From Mesonia sp008017825 (lineage in GTDB: Bacteria > Bacteroidota > Bacteroidia > Flavobacteriales > Flavobacteriaceae), in contig NZ_VRLS01000043.1 of assembly GCF_008017825.1 (NCBI RefSeq), positions 118,133 to 182,132 of the forward strand: a DNA stretch of 64,000 nt, in the 5' to 3' direction. Shown here piece after piece: positions 26,479 through 34,752 of this stretch (the first letter of the stretch is position 1; each line of letters opens with the position of its first letter). The position numbers and the translations under genes were made by a program. Under the pieces are notes generated by a model, which was not told where the DNA came from, ran no database searches, and worked only from the letters and a program-made list of their open reading frames with translations.

Positions 26479-28281
26479 TTATTTTAAAGTTGCTTTTACC
26501 TCTCCACAGGTTAACATAGCCTCTCCATAATATGGATTTCGCACTTCTTCTTCCAAACTTATCCAATAGGCACCTTTATTGTTATTGGCCATTGGGCAAA
26601 ACTGGATATATACATTTTGGTTGACCCCAAAAAGCTGTACACCACTTATCATATGTGCCGAAAGATGCTTGAAATGCCCTCTTTGTGCTGCTATGTCTGA
26701 ACTGTTCTCAATAGCATTTGCAGATGATTTTAGTTCCTTTTGAATGGTCATCCAATGGTTATGCGCCTTTTTATCAGATAATAACTTCATATCCACTTTT
26801 TTCAAGGACTGGTTGATTTGTTCTCCTGCTTGTTGAGCACCCTTGGTATCATCGTTTACCAATGCATCCTTTAAAAGAATATAATCATCAAAAACCTGTT
26901 CTAACTGATTCTGAAATTTGTTTGAAACCCTAATTCTTTCCTTCATTTGAGAATGATTGGTTACATCCATATTTTCTCCAGAACCATCTTCTTGCATTCC
27001 CAAATGTCCTTCGTGTCCTGTCATAGTTTTACCTCCTTCTTGATTCATCATTGATTTTTTACCCTGAAGCTGTGCCGCGGCATCTACTGTAAACGTGCCG
27101 TTAGTTACCACTTCATCTCCATTTTTTAAACCTTCAAGAACGGTATAACTATCGCCAGTGGCATTGCCCAATAAAACTTCTTTCATCTCAAAAACAGCTT
27201 TATTAGGGTCTGTTTTGACATAGACCACAGAACGTTCGCCCGTCCACATAACAGCCGTTGACGGTACAGAAACGGTGTTCTCTGTGCTCGTTCGAGCACC
27301 CTCGATTTTTCCTTCCACAAACATTCCCGGCTTAAAGAGGTCTTTTTTATTTTGTAAAACAGCTCTCACAACCACCGTTCTTGTAGCAGAGTTTAATAAG
27401 GGGGCAATAAACGAGACCTTGGCGTCAAACACTTCATTTCTATAGGCATTGGTGGTTACTTTAATGGTTTGTCCTTCTTTTAAGGACGCAATTTGGTTTT
27501 CGTAAGCATCAAATTCTGCCCATACTGTATTGAGATTGGCAATTTTGTATAAGGGTTGTCCTTGTTTTACATAGTCACCTTCTTCTACCATTTTCTGTGT
27601 TACCGTTCCTGATACGGTTGCGTACACAGGAAAGTTTTCTTGTACTTTCCCAGAGTTTTCTATGGCGTTGATTTGCTTTTCTGAAAGTTTCCAAAGTTTG
27701 AGCTTGTTTCTAACAGCTTTATATAATTCTGGTTGCGATTCTTTCAATGATGAAGCGGTAAGCAGTTCTTGTTGTGCCGCAACTAATTCTGGCGAATAAA
27801 TAGTTGCCAAGCGTTGTCCTGCGCCAACACGTTCTCCTGTTGAATTAACGTATAGTTTTTCAATTCTTCCTCCAAAATATGTGACCTGTACGGCATTTGA
27901 CTCTTCATTTGCTTTTATCTTTCCAGATAATTTTAGGGAATTATTTCCTATTTGTCCTTGTCCCACAAGTGACGTTTGAATATTGGCTAGAGCCATTGCG
28001 TTATCGGTCATTTTGATTTCATTGGCATTGAGGCCATCGGCACCCGATTCAGCTGGAATTAAATCCATTCCACATATTGGGCAGTCGCCAGGTTCTGGTT
28101 GCATAATCTGTGGGTGCATAGAACAGGTCCACATTTGATTAGTAGCAATTTCTTCTGAATGTTCGTGATTGTCTTTAGCACTATTTGTTGCCTTATCAGT
28201 AGAATCTCCACCGAACAGTAGAAAGCCACCTAGAAGGCCAACAATCAAGGCAATACCTATATAAATGATGTTTTTTTTCAT
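26479..28281 (-). CDS. CusB-like RND efflux adaptor with heavy-metal-binding and DUF3347 domains
   Basis: A 600-residue periplasmic adaptor. After an N-terminal membrane anchor comes a heavy-metal-binding domain (WTCSMHPQIM, GDCPICGMDLIP, residues about 50-80). Then the membrane-fusion core (barrel-sandwich and beta-barrel, about 110-400) with VYATVSGTVTQKMVEEGDYV, a Met/His-rich linker and a C-terminal DUF3347 domain (QFCPMANNNKGAYW, LTCGEVK). It would connect the CusA-like pump (35963) to the TolC-like channel (34749) though it is encoded apart from them. The two extra domains probably capture Cu(I)/Ag(I) in the periplasm. Confidence 0.85.
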   Translation of the reverse strand: MKKNIIYIGIALIVGLLGGFLLFGGDSTDKATNSAKDNHEHSEEIATNQMWTCSMHPQIMQPEPGDCPICGMDLIPAESGADGLNANEIKMTDNAMALANIQTSLVGQGQIGNNSLKLSGKIKANEESNAVQVTYFGGRIEKLYVNSTGERVGAGQRLATIYSPELVAAQQELLTASSLKESQPELYKAVRNKLKLWKLSEKQINAIENSGKVQENFPVYATVSGTVTQKMVEEGDYVKQGQPLYKIANLNTVWAEFDAYENQIASLKEGQTIKVTTNAYRNEVFDAKVSFIAPLLNSATRTVVVRAVLQNKKDLFKPGMFVEGKIEGARTSTENTVSVPSTAVMWTGERSVVYVKTDPNKAVFEMKEVLLGNATGDSYTVLEGLKNGDEVVTNGTFTVDAAAQLQGKKSMMNQEGGKTMTGHEGHLGMQEDGSGENMDVTNHSQMKERIRVSNKFQNQLEQVFDDYILLKDALVNDDTKGAQQAGEQINQSLKKVDMKLLSDKKAHNHWMTIQKELKSSANAIENSSDIAAQRGHFKHLSAHMISGVQLFGVNQNVYIQFCPMANNNKGAYWISLEEEVRNPYYGEAMLTCGEVKATLK

Positions 28282-28292
28282 TGTCTTTGTTT

Positions 28293-28775
28293 TTATTTGT
28301 TATTTTCTAATCGTTTAATCATTGCTTTCATTTCTGCAATTTCCTTTTCTTGTGCTTTAATTATATCATCTGCTAATTTCTTCACTTCCGGGTCTTGTAT
28401 ATCCGCTCGCTTACTGGTTAAAATGGCGATAGAGTGATGCGGAATCATAGCTTTCATATAGAGCACATCGCCAATAATTGGGGCCTGTGCCCTCACAAGG
28501 CCTAACGCGCCACCAAATAGAACAATACTTCCAAGAACAATTGCTATATTTTTCTTTTTGTTTTGGTACATATTACGCATTGTTACAAACATAATAATGG
28601 CCATAGCGGCAATACCCAAACAGCTCATATAAAATCGGGTAAGACTAAAATAGACGTGGTCAATTTCATAAGAGTTTAAGTACATTGTAACGTACATTGC
28701 TATGAAGGATGCCACGAGCATACCTACAAATTTTGTGTAGTTGTTTTTCTTTGAATTTTGATTTGAATTTTCCAT
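28293..28775 (-). CDS. DUF305 membrane protein
   Basis: A 160-residue protein with three N-terminal transmembrane helices and a periplasmic DUF305-type tail containing MIPHHSIAILTSKRADI, the family hallmark (HH motif). DUF305 proteins are ferritin-like four-helix proteins often found in copper and silver loci; the exact role is not known. It lies 11 bases upstream of the CusB-like gene, so they are likely cotranscribed. Confidence 0.8.
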   Translation of the reverse strand: MENSNQNSKKNNYTKFVGMLVASFIAMYVTMYLNSYEIDHVYFSLTRFYMSCLGIAAMAIIMFVTMRNMYQNKKKNIAIVLGSIVLFGGALGLVRAQAPIIGDVLYMKAMIPHHSIAILTSKRADIQDPEVKKLADDIIKAQEKEIAEMKAMIKRLENNK

Positions 28776-28797
28776 TTTATGTTGGTTTTAGTGTTAC

Positions 28798-29508
28798 TTA
28801 TTTTCGTTTCTTTTTAACCAATTTTCTAATTGTGGGCGACGATATGTACCAAAGTAAGAACCCACTTAATACTGTAATTAACCCTAACAATGAAAACGCC
28901 CGCAGGATTATGGTATTAAAGTTGTCCCTGCCTTGATAGTCCATAGTGTGGTTCATCCACAAAAAATCGAACCAGCGCCAGTTTCTATGACGAACGGTCT
29001 GAAATGCACCATTTTCTATGGCGACATAAGCCTTCAAGTTTTGTGGGGTTTTATATGAAATCTCATAGGCTGGTAATGGACGACCACGGTATTCGTGATG
29101 TGCATCTACTTTCTCAATTCGTTTTATACCCCTTATTTCCAAATCGGGCAGCATATATCTATTGGCTACCTGTTTTGCTTCAGCTTTAGTAATACCATTT
29201 TTTTCATTTCCCGTTTTAGCACTAAATAAATTAGCTTCGTTAATCCAATAGTACGGCTCATTGGCTATTTCCAATAATTTTAGTGTTTGGATTGGTTCTT
29301 CACTCGCTAATTGCTCAGTCCCCAATAGGTTGGAAAAAGCAGTTTGCCGTGGCTTTTCTTTTTTGAACTGGTCGCCGTGTATTTCATCAATGTCCGTCCA
29401 GCTAAAATACATTCCGCTGATAGTCCACATCAAGAACTGAATGCCGAGGAATATACCCAAGTATCGGTGCGCTTTTCGAATCCATTTTGCTGTCTTTCTG
29501 TTGACCAT
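28798..29508 (-). CDS. PepSY-associated membrane protein
   Basis: A 236-residue protein with an N-terminal helix (KAHRYLGIFLGIQFLMWTIS) and a C-terminal helix with the LSGFLLWY motif, enclosing a periplasmic PepSY-like region (VANRYMLPDLEIRGIKRI). This layout matches PepSY-TM proteins, many of which handle metal reductase or peptidase inhibition. Here it is 22 bases upstream of the DUF305 gene in a copper locus, so a role in copper or electron handling is possible. Confidence 0.75.
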   Translation of the reverse strand: MVNRKTAKWIRKAHRYLGIFLGIQFLMWTISGMYFSWTDIDEIHGDQFKKEKPRQTAFSNLLGTEQLASEEPIQTLKLLEIANEPYYWINEANLFSAKTGNEKNGITKAEAKQVANRYMLPDLEIRGIKRIEKVDAHHEYRGRPLPAYEISYKTPQNLKAYVAIENGAFQTVRHRNWRWFDFLWMNHTMDYQGRDNFNTIILRAFSLLGLITVLSGFLLWYISSPTIRKLVKKKRK

Positions 29509-29520
29509 ACTTTCTATAAT

Positions 29521-29726
29521 TTAATTCACAAAATATTTGACAATTATTCCACCTACCAACCAGACGTAACAGATATAGGCAACATACTTTAAAATCTTTT
29601 CAAGCAATGGGCTTTTAGGTGCCATCCCGCTCATCGTACTTTCAACACCCTTATTTTTAAAGAACCCTAAATAGTTGTTTGTAAAACCCTGTGTTTTCAG
29701 ATTTTTTTCTTGTTGTCATTAACCAT
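29521..29726 (-). pseudogene. Small membrane protein gene, probable homopolymer frameshift
   Basis: An ATG at 29726 opens a frame that stops after nine codons, just after a run of seven A. In the next frame the reading is open for about 60 codons, through GVESTMSGMAPKSPLLEKIL and a helix (YVAYICYVWLVGGIIVKYF), to 29521. One extra A in the run would join the two into a protein of about 68 residues. Alternatively translation starts at the ATG at 29634, giving a 37-residue protein. I cannot tell apart mutation, sequencing error and programmed slippage. Confidence 0.45.
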
Positions 29727-29740
29727 TTTAATTTAAGCTC

Positions 29741-29875
29741 TTAACTAAATAATTGAAGTGCCAATGCACCACCAACTATTAATATTAGGATTGTATATAC
29801 TATATAATTGAGCCATTTTTTAACCACAGATTTACCTATTATTTGTTGGCAACCGTTCTTGCAACATTCTTTCAT
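29741..29875 (-). CDS. Small Cys-containing membrane protein
   Basis: A 44-residue ORF, MKECCKNGCQQIIG followed by one hydrophobic helix (LNYIVYTILILIVGGALAL). Three cysteines sit before the helix. It is in the same direction as, and upstream of, the broken small gene at 29521 and the PepSY gene. I do not recognise the family; the Cys motif and the copper locus suggest metal contact. Confidence 0.5.
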   Translation of the reverse strand: MKECCKNGCQQIIGKSVVKKWLNYIVYTILILIVGGALALQLFS

Positions 29876-30022
29876 TGTTATAAATTCTTTTCTTTATTGT
29901 TATTTGCAAAACCATATAAATAATACTTGAAGATGAGAGGTAAACTTTAATGAACCAACCAAATTTTTACCCCTCAAAATCAAGCATCTTCACTAAACTT
30001 CTTTTCTGCGAAATTTTAATTT

Positions 30023-30184
30023 GCCCGACCTAGGAAGAGAGACGCTATATTTAGGGATTTAATCTCTCTCCCAGTTCAGGCTGCTATTAACCAAATCAAC
30101 TTCTCTTTTTCAAAAGTTCATTGTGCCTGACTTGGGAAGGAACTAACACTAATCATCAACATTGTTTTCCTTCCCACGACAGGA
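30023..30184. repeat. Two related long imperfect inverted repeats
   Basis: Two stem-loops lie in a row in a 400-base gap without genes: 30023-30041 with 30063-30082, and 30125-30142 with 30166-30184. The left arms are related to each other (GCCCGACCTAGGAAG and GCCTGACTTGGGAAG), as are the right arms. A weaker third pair (CCCTGCC at 30205, GGCAGGG at 30265) follows. It may be a family of palindromic repeats or a structured RNA. The remainder of 29876-30277 holds nothing I recognise. Confidence 0.5.
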
Positions 30185-30277
30185 CTTTACAACTATTCAG
30201 GTAACCCTGCCATCTCCTAAGCTACTGTTAACTAATAAACCAGTATATTTAAAAGAGTATTAAAGGCAGGGGATTAT

Positions 30278-30838
30278 TTATTGAATAGTTTTTTGCACTT
30301 TTCCACATTTAAGCATTCTGCTACCGTAATATGGGTTTTTTACTTCTTTGCTGGTACTCAACCACGCACTACCTTTATCGTACATTGGGCAAAATTGTTG
30401 GTAAAGCGTGTTTTTTGTTCCCGTAATAGCTACCAAATCTGTTATGTCCTTACTTAAGGTCTTAAAATGTTCGCGCTGGTGGTCTATGGCACTTTCAGAA
30501 ATATGCTCGGCGTGCTCTACGGCATCTTCTATAATATCTTCTAATTCTTCTTGATTTTCTTTTGAATAACTGTCCGTATCAAAAGCTTTAAGAGAAACTA
30601 CCAATTTAGACCCAGCTTGGGCTGCTTTTTTGGTGTCATCTGCAACCAAAGCATTTTTTAAATTAAAGTAATCACTTAAAATTGTTTCTGTTTTTGCATC
30701 ACTTTTCATAGTTGTCATTTTACTATGATCCATTTTCATATCTTCGTGATCGTGGTTCATTTTTTCTTTTTCCTGTGCATTGGTAAAAGAAACTGCTAAC
30801 AATAGCATTGCTGCAATACTCATTTTTAAATTTTTCAT
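30278..30838 (-). CDS. DUF3347 periplasmic protein
   Basis: A 186-residue secreted protein: signal peptide ending near TNAQ, then a His/Met-rich stretch (MNHDHEDMKMDHSKM), then a DUF3347 domain with YFNLKNALVADD, QFCPMYDKGSAW and MLKCGKVQ. The Cys, His and Met residues suggest copper binding in the periplasm. It is one of three copies of this domain in the window, with those at 31315 and at the CusB-like C-terminus. Confidence 0.8.
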   Translation of the reverse strand: MKNLKMSIAAMLLLAVSFTNAQEKEKMNHDHEDMKMDHSKMTTMKSDAKTETILSDYFNLKNALVADDTKKAAQAGSKLVVSLKAFDTDSYSKENQEELEDIIEDAVEHAEHISESAIDHQREHFKTLSKDITDLVAITGTKNTLYQQFCPMYDKGSAWLSTSKEVKNPYYGSRMLKCGKVQKTIQ

Positions 30839-30861
30839 TTTAATTACTTTTAAATTATTGT

Positions 30862-31314
30862 TTATAAACTATCTTTTAATTGTGTGATAAAATTGATTAA
30901 CTCTTCTGCTTCAGCTTCTGTAAATGTTGCCTCACTATGTATCAAAGTGTAAGAATCCAAAGGCATTTCGCCATTTTCAATCTGCTTGATAATAGACCTT
31001 AACTTACTTGCTTTTCTTCGGCTGGATAATGAATCCCATTCGTTGAAATTAAGTTCAGCTTTTCCTTCTTTAATATGGTCTTCCAAAAACCAAGCAACAG
31101 GTTGAATCTTATTATACCAAGGGTATTGAGTATTATTGCTGTGGCAATCATAGCAGGATACCTGTAACTTTTTTTGAATAGTTTCTGGTACATTATTGAC
31201 CAGCATAAAATCAGTTGACGGTACAGTATCACTTTGATTGCGTGTAGTCGGAATAAATTGAATTCCCACGAACGCTACCAGTAGTACTATTGTTATAATC
31301 TTTACAATTTTCAT
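30862..31314 (-). CDS. Heme-binding domain protein (c-type, single CxxCH)
   Basis: A 150-residue exported protein with an N-terminal signal/anchor and one CYDCHSNNTQYPWYN motif near residue 53, the signature of the haem-binding domain family of Bacteroidota. Residues PLDSYTLIHSEATFTEAEAEEL complete the domain's usual end. It is periplasmic and may pass electrons. It lies directly downstream of the DUF3347 lipoprotein gene (0-base gap) and 23 bases upstream of the next DUF3347 gene. Confidence 0.85.
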   Translation of the reverse strand: MKIVKIITIVLLVAFVGIQFIPTTRNQSDTVPSTDFMLVNNVPETIQKKLQVSCYDCHSNNTQYPWYNKIQPVAWFLEDHIKEGKAELNFNEWDSLSSRRKASKLRSIIKQIENGEMPLDSYTLIHSEATFTEAEAEELINFITQLKDSL

Positions 31315-31917
31315 TTAGTTAATTTCACGTTGTACTTTGCCGCATTTTAACATTTGACTACCATAGTATGGATTGCGCACTTCCTCTTTAGTACTTAGCC
31401 AAGCTGTACCGCCATCATACATAGGGCAAAACTGCTCGTAAAGCTTCATCTCTGCTCCTGTTATAGCAACCATATCTATAACATCTTTACTTAAAACTTT
31501 AAAATGTTCGCGCTGGTGTGCTATATCACTTTCTGAAATGTGTTCTGCGTGTTCAACTGCATCCTCTACAATATCCTTTAATTCCGATTGCTGGGTATCG
31601 TTATATTGTGAGGCGTCAAAATTTCCTAAGGATGTTGCTAGGGTTGCCCCAAGTTCTTTGGCTTTGCCATTATCATCTCCCACCAAGGCATTCTTTAAGT
31701 TGAAATAGTCATTTAATACCGCTTGTGTATTACTATCTCCACCCATTGCCATTTCCCTCTTTTCGCCGTCGTGATGACCATCACTGTTATCGTGGTTCAT
31801 TTCTGAATGGTCTCCATCCGTGCTATTTTGTTCTTTGCTGTTGTCTTTACAAGACATTACTGTTAAGGTTATGAATGCTATCGCAACTATACCTAATGTT
31901 GATTTTAATTTGCTCAT
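31315..31917 (-). CDS. DUF3347 lipoprotein
   Basis: A 200-residue lipoprotein: lipobox LTVMSCKDN at residues 19-27, a His/Met-rich linker (DHSEMNHDNSDGHHDGE), then a DUF3347 domain (YFNLKNALVGDD, QFCPMYDGGTAW, MLKCGKVQ). It is close to its paralogue at 30278. Membrane-anchored copper binding in the periplasm is the likely role. Confidence 0.8.
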   Translation of the reverse strand: MSKLKSTLGIVAIAFITLTVMSCKDNSKEQNSTDGDHSEMNHDNSDGHHDGEKREMAMGGDSNTQAVLNDYFNLKNALVGDDNGKAKELGATLATSLGNFDASQYNDTQQSELKDIVEDAVEHAEHISESDIAHQREHFKVLSKDVIDMVAITGAEMKLYEQFCPMYDGGTAWLSTKEEVRNPYYGSQMLKCGKVQREIN

Positions 31918-31974
31918 TTTGTTTTAATTTAAGTTTGTGTTTATTAATTATTATTACTGCCTTTTTATAGTGTC

Positions 31975-32361
31975 TTATAATTTTTCAATGACGTTTTCCA
32001 ACATTGCAGTTATTTCGCTGGCTACCTCATTCAATTTTTCATTTTTTACAGCTTGCATTGAAGCCATTGGGTTTACGGCCGCAACTTCAATGATACCTGC
32101 TTCGATTTCCTGTACTATGACATTGCAGGGCAACATCGTTCCAATTTTATCTTCTGCTTGCAAAGCTTTATGTGCATAGGGCGGATTACAAGCTCCGAGT
32201 ATCCTATACTTTTTAAAGTCTATATCCAGTTTTTTCTTTAGTGTTTCTGTTACATCAATTTCTGTAAGGATTCCAAAACCTTCTTCCTTTAATCCTTGTG
32301 TCACTTTCTCTATGACCTCTTCGAAGGTTCCATTGATTGTTTTATTAAAATAATAGTTCAT
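31975..32361 (-). CDS. DUF302 protein
   Basis: A 128-residue cytosolic protein beginning MNYYFNKTINGTFEEVIEKV and carrying the DUF302 core (GFGILTEIDV, ILGACNPPYAHKAL, MLPCNVIVQE). The conserved Cys in GACNPP and in PCNV are visible. DUF302 proteins are frequent in sulfur and metal loci, but their role is not established. It lies between the copper oxidase gene and the DUF3347 lipoprotein gene. Confidence 0.85.
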   Translation of the reverse strand: MNYYFNKTINGTFEEVIEKVTQGLKEEGFGILTEIDVTETLKKKLDIDFKKYRILGACNPPYAHKALQAEDKIGTMLPCNVIVQEIEAGIIEVAAVNPMASMQAVKNEKLNEVASEITAMLENVIEKL

Positions 32362-32382
32362 CTTTTTTTAATTTTTAGTTGT

Positions 32383-34752
32383 TTAAAATCTTGCTAATAG
32401 TCCACCACCCAATCCATATCGGTTATTGTAGTTAGCTTGGATTGAAAAATTGCGCGAAAGAATGTATGCAACCCCTACCAACCATTGTGTTTCGCTTTCA
32501 AATGATTTATTATTCTCTAAATCATTGACCCATCCAAAATCTGCTCTGTATTCGTATTCGCCTTCCAAAAAAATTCTTGGAAAAATCAATAATTCTCTGT
32601 CCAAACGTATTCTTGGGCGTAGCTGATGGTCCATACTCACATCTACATTAAATCTATAAGGCGTAAAATACTTTACACCAACCAATCCTACGGTATTAAA
32701 TGTATCGTAAGAATCTGGTGTTGACGTTTCGGTATTTACTCCTGCATAAACACGTACCCAATCGTTCAGATACCTATTATAACTTATTTCGGCTTCAAGA
32801 TTTTGGTCGTAATCGAACTCTGTTCTCAAACCAAATTCATTTCGGATATTGCTCGACGTTAAAAAGAGTTCATTAAAATTTGAACCTGCACGAGCCAATC
32901 CCCACGAATAATAATGGTCTGTCTCATCGATAAGTTTCTGAACTGGATAATCTTTCATTCTATCATCCCTTGGGGTATCGTAACTAAACACTCTTGCCAT
33001 ACCACCCATCATATGGTACAATACGTGACAATGAAAGAACCAATCGCCATACTCTTCGTTATAAAATTCAATAATAACTTTCTGCATTGGAGGTACGTTC
33101 ACGGTATGCTTTAATGGGGAACGTTCTCCTTTTTCATTAATGACCCTGAAGTAATGACCGTGCAAGTGCATTGGATGGTGCATCATAGTCAGGTTATTTA
33201 ATGTAATTCTGGTTACCTCGCCTCCTTTTATATTTATCTTATCGGTTTCTGATAATGGAACCCCATTCATACTCCATACATAGCGATTCATATTACCTGT
33301 TAGGTTAAGCAACACTTCATTTACTGGTAAATCTGCCTTAAATTCAGTTTTTTCTTTTGCCTCTAAAAAATCATAGTTGAAGTATGTCTTTCGCTCCTCA
33401 TAATCAAAAGAAGTAGAATCCTTCTGCATCATTGGCATATTGTGCATATGACCTTCCATTTTATTTGATGCTCCATTATGGCTCATTGACATCGAGTCTT
33501 TTTTCATTCCCATTGTATCATCCATCTTCATATCCATTTGGTCATTCATTTTGCCATCTTTCATCGACATCTTATCGTTCCCCATTTTCATCTCGCCGTC
33601 CTTCATATTCATCTTCATTCCGTACTTCTGCATTAAAACTTCGGGTGTATTCTTCTTCTTGTTTCCAACCATTGCAGGTGCTCCCATTTTCATATCCATT
33701 TTAGCCATTTGCTTCATCATCGCTACCTTATCAGGTCTATCAATTCTTTTGGCTGGGTAAAGAGTGCCATTACCTAACTGTATAGAGGTATGACCTGAAC
33801 CATCTTGAGCGGTTGCGGTAATTTCAATAGTTCCTTCTGGAATAGTTACAATTACATCATACGTTTCGGCTATGCCAAAGAGAAATCTGCTTTTGGAAAC
33901 GGGTTGCACGTCAACACCATCACTGGAAACCAACATTGGGTTACCTCCGCCAAAGTCCATCCAATAATAGGTAGAAGCCGATGCGTTAATGAAGCGAAGC
34001 CTTACTTTTTCGCCAGCCGTAAATTCTGGATACTCTGCCAGTTTTTTACCGTTGGACAAAAATGCGGGATAATAAATGTCTGCAATATCAGCCCCTTCCA
34101 TACGGTCTCTCCAAAATTTAAGTTGAGCACCAAAGGCACCTTCTGAAATGACCCTACTTAATGGCACTGCTGTGCCTTTTTTAACTTGATACCACTCGTT
34201 ACCTCTTTTAAGGTTTCGTAATACATTCATTGGTTTTTCATTGGTCCAATCTGATAATACCACGACTAAATCTTTATCATATTCCAAGGTTTTCTCTTTT
34301 GGATGAATGATAATAGACCCATAAACACCTTTTTGTTCTTGTAGCATTGTGTGGGAATGGTACCAATATGTTCCCGATTGGTTGATTGGAATCCTGTATT
34401 GGAAGGTTGTTCCTGGCTCAATCGGTGGGGTAGTTAAATATGGAACCCCGTCGTAAAAATTGGGAAGTATCAATCCGTGCCAATGCACTGAAGTTTCTTC
34501 ATCCATTTTATTGGTTACGTTGATTATAGCAAGGTCTCCTTCATTAAATTCCAAAACAGGCCCAGGGATACCTCCATTGATGGTCATTGCATTGGCAGTA
34601 ACACCTCCAAGTGTCATTTCGTTTTCCTCAATGGTAAGGTTATACTCCTTAACAGGTCGCCCATCTTCCTTTCTATCATTTCCGTTTGTGCCTACTTGGG
34701 CAAAAATTGAAGTTGTGAAAAGTAATAGCGTAATAATTTTTATTGTTTTCAT
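32383..34752 (-). CDS. Multicopper oxidase with Met-rich insert and CopB-like C-terminal barrel
   Basis: A 789-residue periplasmic or outer-membrane protein. A signal peptide is followed by cupredoxin domains with copper motifs SVHWHGLILP, YWYHSHTMLQ, HHPMHLHGHYFRV and FFHCHVLYHMMGG. Between the second and third domain is a Met/Asp/Lys-rich region (about residues 345-450), as in CueO and PcoA. After the last copper motif about 170 residues of amphipathic strands (NEFGLRTEFDYDQNLEAEIS to NNRYGLGGGLLARF) resemble CopB, the outer-membrane partner of CopA, which is normally a separate gene. It overlaps the TolC gene by four bases. Confidence 0.85.
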   Translation of the reverse strand: MKTIKIITLLLFTTSIFAQVGTNGNDRKEDGRPVKEYNLTIEENEMTLGGVTANAMTINGGIPGPVLEFNEGDLAIINVTNKMDEETSVHWHGLILPNFYDGVPYLTTPPIEPGTTFQYRIPINQSGTYWYHSHTMLQEQKGVYGSIIIHPKEKTLEYDKDLVVVLSDWTNEKPMNVLRNLKRGNEWYQVKKGTAVPLSRVISEGAFGAQLKFWRDRMEGADIADIYYPAFLSNGKKLAEYPEFTAGEKVRLRFINASASTYYWMDFGGGNPMLVSSDGVDVQPVSKSRFLFGIAETYDVIVTIPEGTIEITATAQDGSGHTSIQLGNGTLYPAKRIDRPDKVAMMKQMAKMDMKMGAPAMVGNKKKNTPEVLMQKYGMKMNMKDGEMKMGNDKMSMKDGKMNDQMDMKMDDTMGMKKDSMSMSHNGASNKMEGHMHNMPMMQKDSTSFDYEERKTYFNYDFLEAKEKTEFKADLPVNEVLLNLTGNMNRYVWSMNGVPLSETDKINIKGGEVTRITLNNLTMMHHPMHLHGHYFRVINEKGERSPLKHTVNVPPMQKVIIEFYNEEYGDWFFHCHVLYHMMGGMARVFSYDTPRDDRMKDYPVQKLIDETDHYYSWGLARAGSNFNELFLTSSNIRNEFGLRTEFDYDQNLEAEISYNRYLNDWVRVYAGVNTETSTPDSYDTFNTVGLVGVKYFTPYRFNVDVSMDHQLRPRIRLDRELLIFPRIFLEGEYEYRADFGWVNDLENNKSFESETQWLVGVAYILSRNFSIQANYNNRYGLGGGLLARF

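Noticed and set aside
30023..30184. Integron attC sites
   Set aside because: Paired arms are attC-sized, but the conserved core sites (RYYYAAC and GTTRRRY) are not found at the ends and no integron integrase is seen.
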